Assembly: GCF_000020665.1 (NCBI RefSeq)
Contig: NC_011071.1
Span: 3,338,501-3,402,500 of the forward strand
Source of the DNA: Stenotrophomonas maltophilia R551-3
GTDB lineage: Bacteria > Pseudomonadota > Gammaproteobacteria > Xanthomonadales > Xanthomonadaceae
Direction of reading: 5' to 3'
DNA length: 64,000 bases
The notes below the pieces were generated by a model. The model saw only the letters and a program-made list of their open reading frames with translations. It searched no databases and had not been told where the DNA came from. Of this stretch, positions 21,119 to 27,757 are shown piece after piece. Made by a program: the position numbers and the translations under genes. Position 1 is the first letter of the stretch; the number at the start of each line of letters is the position of its first letter.

Positions 21119-21390
21119 CGGCCGGTCAGGCGCCCCGCCCGGTGGTGCCGGCCGCTGGCCGGCAATGCCAACCAAGGTTGGCATCTACCAGAGCCGGGCC
21201 ACGCATGTGCCGGCCAGTCAGACGCCTCCCGGTAGTGCCGGCCGCTGGCCGGCAATGCCAACCAAGGTTGGCATCTACCAGAGCCGGGCCACGCATGTAC
21301 CGGCCGGTCAGGCGCCTCCCGGTAGTGCCGGCCGCTGGCCGGCAATGCCAACCAAGGTTGGCATCTACCAGAGCCGGGCCACGCATGTGA
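21119..21390. repeat. Three 90-bp tandem repeats, each holding two different SMAG palindromes
   Basis: The period is exactly 90 bases, shown by GCCGCTGGCC recurring at 21151, 21241 and 21331. Each unit holds a TGCCGGCCGCTGGCCGGCA palindrome, then ATGCCAACCAAGGTTGGCAT followed by CTAC, then a near-identical spacer with GAGCCGGGCCACGCATGT. The units differ by a few bases. Because 90 is a multiple of three, open frames run through it on both strands, but they only translate the repeat. Confidence 0.9.
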
Positions 21391-21422
21391 ACGCAGGCGG
21401 CCGCTGGTGGGCAATCCCAGGT

Positions 21423-21445
21423 TGCCGGCCAGCGGCCGGCACTAC
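21423..21445. repeat. SMAG element (GTAGTGCCGGCC subfamily), reversed
   Basis: The palindrome TGCCGGCC-AGC-GGCCGGCA ends in CTAC, in opposite orientation to the tandem array just before it and five bases from the DUF2065 stop. Confidence 0.82.
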
Positions 21446-21449
21446 CCTT

Positions 21450-21635
21450 TCAATGACGCGCCCACCACAGCAGGCTCAGGCCGGCCAGCAGCACCAGCCC
21501 GCCGAAGCTGCGCAGGGCTGGGCTGGGCAGGTCCAGCAGGCGCTCGGCCATGCGCTTCCAGGCGAACGGAGCGACGAACAGGAACAGGCCTTCCAGCACC
21601 GCCACCAGGCAGACGGCGGCGAACAGATCTTTCAT
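21450..21635 (-). CDS. DUF2065 small membrane protein
   Basis: This 61-residue protein has two membrane segments (about residues 3-20 and 40-57) separated by a short charged loop containing WKRMAERLLDLP. Length, the loop sequence and the place between hflC and purA fit the DUF2065 (YjeT-like) family, conserved in proteobacteria and of unknown function; an association with the HflKC complex has been suggested only from gene order. The ATG at 21635 has a GGAG site upstream; the upstream in-frame start is rejected. A terminator-like hairpin ends in T-rich bases that abut this ribosome site. Confidence 0.85.
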   Translation of the reverse strand: MKDLFAAVCLVAVLEGLFLFVAPFAWKRMAERLLDLPSPALRSFGGLVLLAGLSLLWWARH

Positions 21636-21648
21636 GGGGGACTCCGGA

Positions 21649-21684
21649 AAAAGCACGGGGCCCGGCATCTGGCCGGGCCCCGTG
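21649..21684 (-). terminator. Terminator-like hairpin between hflC and DUF2065 gene
   Basis: A 13-bp perfect stem (CACGGGGCCCGGC at 21654-21666 with 21672-21684) is followed on the minus strand by CTTTTT, directly before the DUF2065 ribosome site. It should reduce read-through from hflKC into DUF2065. Confidence 0.78.
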
Positions 21685-21702
21685 GGGTACTGCCCTGCGA
21701 CC

Positions 21703-22566
21703 TCAGCGGTCGTTCTTCAGGTACTGCAGGAACGGGTCATTCTTGTCGAGCACGATCACGCCGTTGCCGTCGGTCATGGAGCCACGGTAGGCCTCCAGGC
21801 TGCGGTAGAACGCATAGAACGACGGATCGGCCGAGCCGGCCTTGCCGTAGATGCGCGCCGCATCGGCATCGCCTTCACCGCGCAGGCGCTGCGCATCACG
21901 CTCGGCTTCGGCGATCAGCACGGTGCTGTCACGGTCGGCCTGGGCACGGATGGTCAGCGACTGCTCCTCGCCCTCCGCGCGCAGCTTGGCGGCTTCCTGC
22001 TTGCGCTGGGCGCGCATGCGCTCGTACACGTCGTTGATCACTTGGCTGTCGGTCGGCAGGTCCACCTGCTTGATGCGCAGGTCGATCATCTGCATGCCCA
22101 GCCCGGCCACGGCCTCGTTGATCCCCTTCAGCTGCTCGGCGATCAGCTCGCTGCGGTCGCCGGAGACCAGCTGCTGCAGGGTGCGCGAGTTGATCTGGTT
22201 GCGCAGCGAGTCGGTGATGATCGGGGCCAGGCGGGCGTTGGCCACGCGCGGATCGCCACCGGTGGCACGGAAGTAGTCACCCACGTTGGAGATGTAGCCG
22301 ATGGCGAAGAAGTCGACGCTGACGTCCTTCTGCTCGGCGGTGAAGTAGCGCGCCGGGGCGGTGTCGAGCACCTGGAAGCGGCGGTCGAAGACCTTCACCG
22401 TTTCCACCACCGGCACCTTGAAGTGCAGGCCCGGCTTGATGTCCGAACGCACCACCTTGCCCAGGTTCAGGACCATGGCGGTCTGGTCCTCACGGACCAC
22501 GTACACCGAGCCGAGCAGGCCCAGCACCACCGCCACGATCACGGCGATCCAGATAGGACTCTTCAT
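21703..22566 (-). CDS. hflC: HflC, membrane-bound modulator of FtsH protease
   Basis: This 287-residue SPFH/prohibitin-family protein is anchored by one N-terminal membrane segment (about residues 5-22), with the bulk in the periplasm. HflC and HflK form a large cage around FtsH and limit its degradation of membrane proteins. The SPFH domain spans about residues 22-190, followed by a Gln/Glu/Ala/Arg-rich coiled coil (about 190-250, EAERDAQRLRGEGDADAARI) and a short C-terminal tail with FLQYLKN. Its ATG overlaps the hflK stop in an ATGA junction, so the two subunits are translationally coupled. Confidence 0.96.
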   Translation of the reverse strand: MKSPIWIAVIVAVVLGLLGSVYVVREDQTAMVLNLGKVVRSDIKPGLHFKVPVVETVKVFDRRFQVLDTAPARYFTAEQKDVSVDFFAIGYISNVGDYFRATGGDPRVANARLAPIITDSLRNQINSRTLQQLVSGDRSELIAEQLKGINEAVAGLGMQMIDLRIKQVDLPTDSQVINDVYERMRAQRKQEAAKLRAEGEEQSLTIRAQADRDSTVLIAEAERDAQRLRGEGDADAARIYGKAGSADPSFYAFYRSLEAYRGSMTDGNGVIVLDKNDPFLQYLKNDR

Positions 22567-23696
22567 CGGCTGCCCTCCTCACGGCCGCTCGGTCGCCCGG
22601 TCGGGCGGCCCACCGGCCGGCCCGGATCACGGGAAGCTTCCACCGCTGCGCCCGGCAGCGACGGCATCACCACCTCCGGATTGGTCACCCCCGGCGGGGC
22701 CGAGGTAGTGGGACGGGTATCGCCGGTCATCGGCACATAGATCAGCTGGCGGCCATCGCCACCGATCACCTTGCGGTTCTCGCTCAACACCTGCTGCACG
22801 GTCTCCAGCCACAGGCGCTTGCGGGTCACTTCCGGGGCGTCCTTGTACTGGGCCTGCAGCAGGCTGAAGCGCTGCGCGTCACCCTCGGCCTTGGACACCA
22901 CGGCCTGCTTGTAGCCTTCGGCAGTGGTACGGGCACGCGAGGCCTGGCCTCGGGCTTCCGGCACGACCTTGGCGGCATAGGCCTGGGCTTCGTTGATCAG
23001 GCGTTCCTTGACCTGCTGGGCACCGTTGACCTCGTCGAAGGCCGGCTTCACTTCCTCCGGCGGACGGGCGTCCTGCAGGGTCAGGCCGGTCACGGTCAGG
23101 CCGGTCTTGAACGCCTTCAGCAGCGCCTGCAGGCGCTCCTCGGCGGCCACGGCCAGCGGGCCACGGTTGTTCAGTACCGCGTTGAGGTCGGCACGGCCGA
23201 CTTCCTCGCGCACCGCGCTCTGCGCCGACTGCTCCAGCACCTGGTTGGCATCAACCGTGCCGAACAGGTACTGCTGCGGGTCGTCGATGCGGTACTGGAC
23301 GTTCAGCGAGACGTTGACGATGTTCTCGTCGCGGGTCAGCACCGGCACCTGGATCGAGAACGTCTTGATCTCGGTGGCGTTGACCTTGGTGACCGATTCG
23401 ATCGGCCACGGCAACTTGAAGTTCGGACCTGGGGTGAGGATGCGCGAGAACTGGCCGAAGCGCAGCACCACGCCACGCTGCTGTTCGCCGATCAGCTGGA
23501 AGCTGGAGAACAGCACCAGCAACACCACCGCTGCCGCCACCCAACGCAGGATGCCACCGTCGAACAGATCCTTCAGCGGCCCGGGCAGTCCGCCCCAGCC
23601 ACCGCCATTGCCACCGCCGCGCGTGCCGAAAGGCCCACGTCGCTTGTCCTCGGGGCCTTGTCCGCCCTTGTTGCCGCCGGGTGTATTCCAGGCCAT
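22563..23696 (-). CDS. hflK: HflK, membrane-bound modulator of FtsH protease
   Basis: This 377-residue partner of HflC has a Gly-rich cytoplasmic N-terminus of about 45 residues (GGGNGGGWGGLPGP), one membrane segment (about 52-70), an SPFH domain (about 70-235, with EQQRGVVLRFGQFSRIL) and a long coiled coil with EARGQASRARTTAEG. The C-terminal tail ends in an unusual repeat of Gly-Arg-Pro units (GRPVGRPTGRPSGREEG), which is low complexity and may vary between strains. It is the first gene of the hflKC operon and divergent from the YhdH/AcuI reductase gene. TATGAT at 23771-23766 on the minus strand is a possible -10. Confidence 0.96.
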   Translation of the reverse strand: MAWNTPGGNKGGQGPEDKRRGPFGTRGGGNGGGWGGLPGPLKDLFDGGILRWVAAAVVLLVLFSSFQLIGEQQRGVVLRFGQFSRILTPGPNFKLPWPIESVTKVNATEIKTFSIQVPVLTRDENIVNVSLNVQYRIDDPQQYLFGTVDANQVLEQSAQSAVREEVGRADLNAVLNNRGPLAVAAEERLQALLKAFKTGLTVTGLTLQDARPPEEVKPAFDEVNGAQQVKERLINEAQAYAAKVVPEARGQASRARTTAEGYKQAVVSKAEGDAQRFSLLQAQYKDAPEVTRKRLWLETVQQVLSENRKVIGGDGRQLIYVPMTGDTRPTTSAPPGVTNPEVVMPSLPGAAVEASRDPGRPVGRPTGRPSGREEGSR

Positions 23697-23849
23697 GCAC
23701 GCTCCATCAAGATTTGGGCTGCGGCGCGGGCCCTTCCCGCAACGCCAGCCGTGAAACCATTACCGATCATACAAGATGGGGCGGACCGGCAGGATTGAAA
23801 GGGGCTCGACGGGGTAAGGTGGCGTTTTCCTCGAAGTCAGGCAACGCCG

Positions 23850-24845
23850 ATGGCCCCCACCACCCCGTTTACAGCCTTCCGCATCGAAAATGACGATGCC
23901 GGTTACCGCGCCGGCCTGGCCCAGATCACTGTCGACGACCTCAACCCCGGCCAGGTGCTGATCCGCGCCCAGTGGTCTTCGGTCAACTACAAGGACGCGC
24001 TGGCGGGCACCGGCAAGGGCAGGATCCTGCGCCGCTTCCCGCTGGTCGGCGGGATCGATGTGGCCGGCACCGTGGTGGCATCCACCGACCCGGCCTGGCG
24101 TGAAGGCGATGCGGTACTGGCCACCGGCTGCGGCCTCAGCGAAACCCGGGATGGGGGCTACAGCCAGTACGTGCGGCTGCAATCGAGCGCGGTGATCGCG
24201 CAGCCGGCCGGGCTGAGCCCGCGCGAGGCGATGGTGCTGGGCACCGCCGGCTTCACGGCAGCGTTGGCCCTGCTGCGCCTGCAAGACAACCGGCAGACCC
24301 CGGAGCTCGGCCCGCTGGCAGTCACCGGCGCCAGCGGCGGTGTGGGCGCGCTGGCGCTGTCCATCTTCAGCCGTGCCGGCTACACGGTGCACGCGGTCAG
24401 CGGCAAGCCTGAGCAGTCGGACTTCCTGCGCGGCATCGGCGCCGCCGAGGTGCTGCCACGCTCGGCGTTGGCCGATACCGGCCCACTGCAATCGGCCCGC
24501 TTCGGCGGGGGCCTCGACAATGCCGGAGGCGACATGCTGGCCAGCCTGCTGGCGCAGACCGTGCCCTATGGCAGCGTGGTCAGCGCCGGCCTCGCGGCGA
24601 GCCCGAAACTGGACATGACGGTGATGCCGTTCATCCTGCGCGGCGTGTCACTGCTGGGCGTGTCCTCGGCCAACGCACCGCGCGGGCTGCGCGAAGCAGT
24701 GTGGGCGCGGCTGGGCAATGAGTGGAAGCCGCAACACCTGGACCGCATCTGTACCGCCGAAGTCGGCCTGGACGGCCTGCCGGCGGTGTTCGAGCGGATG
24801 CTGGCCGGCGGTTCGCTGGGCCGCACCGTGGTGCGGATCGACTGA
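23850..24845 (+). CDS. YhdH/AcuI-type quinone oxidoreductase (zinc-less MDR family)
   Basis: This 331-residue NADPH-dependent medium-chain reductase has a GroES-like N-terminal domain with SSVNYKDALAGTGKG and PLVGGIDVAGTVV, and a Rossmann domain with the dinucleotide-binding motif VTGASGGVGALALSIFSRAGY near residues 157-177. No zinc-ligand cysteines are visible. Members reduce acryloyl-CoA (AcuI) or quinones (YhdH). Acryloyl-CoA reduction gives propionyl-CoA, which would feed the methylcitrate cycle encoded 12-20 kb away, but that link is only speculation. It starts at 23850 with MAPTTPFTAFRIE, the usual family N-terminus, and is divergent from hflK. Confidence 0.9.
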   Translation: MAPTTPFTAFRIENDDAGYRAGLAQITVDDLNPGQVLIRAQWSSVNYKDALAGTGKGRILRRFPLVGGIDVAGTVVASTDPAWREGDAVLATGCGLSETRDGGYSQYVRLQSSAVIAQPAGLSPREAMVLGTAGFTAALALLRLQDNRQTPELGPLAVTGASGGVGALALSIFSRAGYTVHAVSGKPEQSDFLRGIGAAEVLPRSALADTGPLQSARFGGGLDNAGGDMLASLLAQTVPYGSVVSAGLAASPKLDMTVMPFILRGVSLLGVSSANAPRGLREAVWARLGNEWKPQHLDRICTAEVGLDGLPAVFERMLAGGSLGRTVVRID

Positions 24846-24933
24846 ACGTTGCAGGCAGGCGACGGACGGCAGATGCGGCCCTCCCACCGGTAATGAGCCC
24901 GCACTACACTGCGGGCATTACATGGGGAACAAC

Positions 24934-25305
24934 ATGGCACGCATTCTGATCGTCGACGACTCACCGTCGCAGCTGTTGGGGATACAGCGCATCGTCGAGA
25001 AGCTCGGGCACCAGATCCTGACCGCCACCGATGGCGCCGCCGGGGTCGAAACCGCCAAGGCCGAGCTGCCCGACCTGGTCCTGATGGACGTGGTGATGCC
25101 CAACCTCAATGGCTTCCAGGCCACCCGCACGCTTGCCCGCGACGAGGCGACCCGGCACATCCCGGTGATCCTGGTGACCACCAAGGACCAGGACACCGAC
25201 CGCATGTGGGGCATGCGCCAGGGTGCCAAGGCCTACATCACCAAGCCGTTCTCGGAAGACGAGCTGTCCGAGGTGCTGGAGCGGGTGTTCGCCGGGCAGG
25301 GCTGA
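24934..25305 (+). CDS. pilH: Single-domain response regulator, PilH-like
   Basis: This 123-residue CheY-like receiver has nothing attached. It starts MARILIVDDSPSQ (acidic pair Asp9-Asp10), with the phospho-acceptor Asp in LVLMDVVMPNLNGFQATR near residue 53, the switch Thr in VTTKDQDTD and Lys in ITKPFSE. The TTKDQDTDRMWGMRQGA segment is characteristic of PilH, which controls type IV pilus twitching with PilG. Here it is not beside other pil chemotaxis genes, so the name rests on similarity alone. The ATG at 24934 is preceded by GGGGA; a closer upstream ATG at 24922 has no such site. An inverted SMAG pair follows and separates it from convergent cbpA. Confidence 0.82.
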   Translation: MARILIVDDSPSQLLGIQRIVEKLGHQILTATDGAAGVETAKAELPDLVLMDVVMPNLNGFQATRTLARDEATRHIPVILVTTKDQDTDRMWGMRQGAKAYITKPFSEDELSEVLERVFAGQG

Positions 25306-25315
25306 GACGCGCGCG

Positions 25316-25391
25316 GTAGTGCCGGCCGCTGGCCGGCAACCACGCATCACCGTCCCGGGTCATGAAATTGCCGGCCAGCGGCCGGCACTAC
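25316..25391. repeat. Inverted pair of SMAG elements between convergent genes
   Basis: GTAGTGCCGGCC-type palindromes lie at 25316-25338 (forward) and 25369-25391 (reverse). Together they can form one 23-bp-arm hairpin and probably act as a bidirectional terminator for pilH and cbpA. Confidence 0.85.
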
Positions 25392-25403
25392 CGCAAGGCA
25401 TGC

Positions 25404-26291
25404 TCAGATTGACTCGCCGAACGCCTTGGCCAGATTGCGGTAGGCCTTCTTCTGCGCCTCGTCGGTCGCGGCCGGGGCCACGATCTCGATTTCAACAATC
25501 TGGTCGCCATCCGGGCTGCCTGGCAGCCCACGGCCACGCAGGCGCAGCTTGCGGCCGGCATCGGAATCGGCCGGAATCTTCAATTCCACCGCTCCACCCA
25601 GGGTCGGCACGCTGATGCTCGTACCCAGCGCGGCCTGCCACGGCGTGACCGGCAGCGTGTAGAGGATGTTGCGGCCATCGACCTCGAACTGCGGGTGGGC
25701 GGCGTATTCCACTTCCAGCAGCAGGTTACCGCCGTGGTTGCCCTGCCCGGCCAGCCGGATCACCTGGCCCGGGCGGATACCCTTGGGCACGCGTACATCC
25801 AGCTGCTTGCCGTTGACCGTGATGCGCAGGCTGTCGCCGCTGTAGGCCGCTTCCAGCGGCACCGACAGCTTGGCGCGGGTATCACGATTGGGCGCATGGC
25901 CCTGGCTGCTGAAACCCGGCCCCGGACCGGCACCGCCACGCTGGCGCGCGAACAGGCTCTCGAAGAAGTCACTGAAGCCGCCATTGGGGCCGCCACCGCC
26001 GAACACTTCCTCGAAGTTGAAGCCACCGGCACCACCGTAGTTCGGCGGTACGTTGAATTCCTCGCCCGGGCGATAGCCCTGTGCGCGCAGCTGGTCGTAG
26101 GCCGCGCGCTTCTCCGGGTCACGCAGCGCCTCGTAGGCCTCGTTGACCGCCTTGAACTTGTCTTCGGCCCCGGCCTCCTTGCTGACGTCCGGGTGGTACT
26201 TGCGTGCCAGCCGGCGGTAGGCGGTCTTGATTTCCGCCTCGCCCGCGCTCGGTTCCACCCCCAGGGTGGCGTAGTAATCCTTGAATTCCAT
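25404..26291 (-). CDS. cbpA: DnaJ-family co-chaperone, CbpA-like
   Basis: This 295-residue type II J-protein has a J-domain at residues 4-69 with the invariant HPD motif (YHPDVSKEAG), a Gly/Phe-rich linker (residues about 80-130, GGAGGFNFEEVFGGGGPNGG) and two C-terminal substrate-binding beta domains (about 135-285), with no zinc-finger cysteines. This is the architecture of CbpA/curved-DNA-binding protein, which stimulates DnaK and binds DNA. It starts at 26291 with MEFKDYYATLGV, the normal N-terminus. No CbpM modulator gene is adjacent. Confidence 0.93.
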   Translation of the reverse strand: MEFKDYYATLGVEPSAGEAEIKTAYRRLARKYHPDVSKEAGAEDKFKAVNEAYEALRDPEKRAAYDQLRAQGYRPGEEFNVPPNYGGAGGFNFEEVFGGGGPNGGFSDFFESLFARQRGGAGPGPGFSSQGHAPNRDTRAKLSVPLEAAYSGDSLRITVNGKQLDVRVPKGIRPGQVIRLAGQGNHGGNLLLEVEYAAHPQFEVDGRNILYTLPVTPWQAALGTSISVPTLGGAVELKIPADSDAGRKLRLRGRGLPGSPDGDQIVEIEIVAPAATDEAQKKAYRNLAKAFGESI

Positions 26292-26552
26292 CCAGCTACC
26301 TCGATCTGCTTCGGCCGCGCCGGTGGCGCCGCCCCGGGTTCATTCTACGCGCCGGCGATGCTACGCCGCCCCTCGTGCGGCCCCGGTGAGGCCGACTGAT
26401 CCTGCGCAATGCGGCTGCCATCCCCATGCGCCACGCTGTGGCTGGAAGCCCCTGCCGCAAAGCCTGAAGATGGGGCCTGCACACGGGTTTTCCAATGTCT
26501 TGACGCCCCTGTCCCATCCGGCCCACTAGCCTGCCCCAGCAAGGAGTTCCCC

Positions 26553-27035
26553 ATGACCATCCATGTCGGCGACCGCATTCCGGAAGTGACCCTCAAGCGC
26601 ATCCGCGAGGGCATCGAAACGCTCGATACGCATTCGCTGTTCGACGCGCGCAAGGTGGTGCTGTTCGCCGTGCCCGGCGCGTTCACCCCGACCTGCTCGG
26701 CGCGCCACCTGCCCGGCTACGTCGAAAAGTTCGAGGCGTTCCGTCAGCGCGGTATCGACGTCTACTGCGTGGCAGTCAACGACCCGTTCGTGATGAAGGC
26801 TTGGGCGGCCGAACAGGACGTGCCCGCCGGCCTGATGATGCTGTCCGACGGCAACGCCGAACTGACCCGCGCGCTCGGCCTGGAACTCGATGCCAGCGCC
26901 TCGGGCATGGGCATCCGTTCGCGCCGCTTTGCCCTGTACGTGGTCGACGGCGTGGTGCGCGCGGCCTGGATCGAGCAGCCCGGCCAGTTCGAGGTGTCTT
27001 CGGCCGAGTACGTGCTGGAGCATCTGCCAACCTGA
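26553..27035 (+). CDS. Peroxiredoxin, Prx5/hybrid type
   Basis: This 160-residue thiol peroxidase of the PRX5 (AhpC/TSA-redoxin) family has a thioredoxin fold with peroxidatic Cys48 in the motif PGAFTPTCSARHLP, and IDVYCVAVNDPFVMKAW typical of the group. It reduces hydrogen peroxide and alkyl hydroperoxides using glutathione/glutaredoxin or thioredoxin. No second conserved resolving cysteine in the C-terminal arm is obvious; a further Cys lies at VYCVAV. The start at 26553 has an AGGAG ribosome site; the frame extends upstream but that part is not coding-like. The ferritin-like gene follows after 29 bases, suggesting a two-gene oxidative/iron-stress unit. Confidence 0.93.
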   Translation: MTIHVGDRIPEVTLKRIREGIETLDTHSLFDARKVVLFAVPGAFTPTCSARHLPGYVEKFEAFRQRGIDVYCVAVNDPFVMKAWAAEQDVPAGLMMLSDGNAELTRALGLELDASASGMGIRSRRFALYVVDGVVRAAWIEQPGQFEVSSAEYVLEHLPT

Positions 27036-27064
27036 TCTTTCACCGCAAGAGGAAACGGCCAGCC

Positions 27065-27640
27065 ATGTCCACCAAGCCAGCCAAAGCCGCAAAGCCTGCC
27101 GCAAAGGTGCCCGGCATCAGTGACCGCAAGACCCTGCGCGAACGCGCGCGGCGCAACATCGAAGACGGGGCGATCACCGACAGCTACAGCGCCGACCGCA
27201 AGGTCGTGATCAAGCTGCTCAACGATGCACTGGCCACCGAGTACGTATGCGTGCTGCGCTACTACCGGCACTACTTCATGGCCAAGGGCATGTTGGCCGA
27301 CGCGGTGAAAGCCGAATTCCTCGAGCATGCACAGCAGGAACAGGCGCACGCCGGCAAGCTGGCCGAGCGCATCGTCCAGCTCGGCGGCGAGCCGGACTTC
27401 AACCCCGACACGCTGACCGCGCGCTCGCATGCCGAGTACAAGGAAGGCAGCGACCTGCGCGACATGGTCCGCGAGAACCTGGTGGCCGAACGCATCGCCA
27501 TCGACAGCTACCGCGAGATGATCAACTTCATCGGCGACCGCGATACCACCACCAAGCGCGTCCTTGAAGAGATCCTCGCGCAGGAAGAGGAACACGCCGA
27601 CGAATTCGCCGACCTGCTGGATGGGTGGATCGGGGAATGA
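27065..27640 (+). CDS. Ferritin-like (bacterioferritin-type) protein
   Basis: This 191-residue protein has a Lys/Ala/Pro-rich leader of about 20 residues and a four-helix ferritin fold. Metal-binding glutamates and histidines are seen in ATEYVCVLRYYRHY (helix A), EHAQQEQAH (helix B), ERIAIDSYREM (helix C) and EEEHADEF (helix D), the di-iron pattern of bacterioferritin/Dps-like ferritins. It probably stores or oxidises iron in the cytoplasm, protecting against Fenton chemistry along with the peroxiredoxin gene just upstream. The ATG at 27065 has a GAGGAA site. No heme-binding Met or Bfd gene is evident, so it is not a classical bacterioferritin. Confidence 0.9.
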   Translation: MSTKPAKAAKPAAKVPGISDRKTLRERARRNIEDGAITDSYSADRKVVIKLLNDALATEYVCVLRYYRHYFMAKGMLADAVKAEFLEHAQQEQAHAGKLAERIVQLGGEPDFNPDTLTARSHAEYKEGSDLRDMVRENLVAERIAIDSYREMINFIGDRDTTTKRVLEEILAQEEEHADEFADLLDGWIGE

Positions 27641-27644
27641 TCCG

Positions 27645-27757
27645 GTAGATGCCCACCTTGGTGGGCGCTTCGCCGCGTGCCAACCAAGGTTGGCACCTAC
27701 CAGAGCACAAAGGTGTTGTTGGCGCTGGACCGAGTGCCGACCAAGGTCGGCATCTAC
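27645..27757. repeat. Cluster of three SMAG palindromes (GTAGATGCC subfamily)
   Basis: The elements lie at 27645-27666 (forward, GTAGATGCCCACC type), 27677-27700 (reverse) and 27734-27757 (reverse, GCCGACC variant). The first two can pair as a hairpin between the ferritin-like gene and convergent pbpC; the last one overlaps the pbpC stop region. Confidence 0.82.

Noticed and set aside
21126..21386. Repetitive proteins encoded in the 90-base tandem repeats
   Set aside because: The frame stays open only because the period is a multiple of three; the DNA is made of SMAG palindromes.
21119..21390. CRISPR-like array
   Set aside because: The 90-base unit is repeated as a whole with no unique spacers, and no cas gene is in the window.
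26400..26552. Promoter with TTGACG near 26500 for the peroxiredoxin gene
   Set aside because: No -10 element at acceptable spacing could be found.
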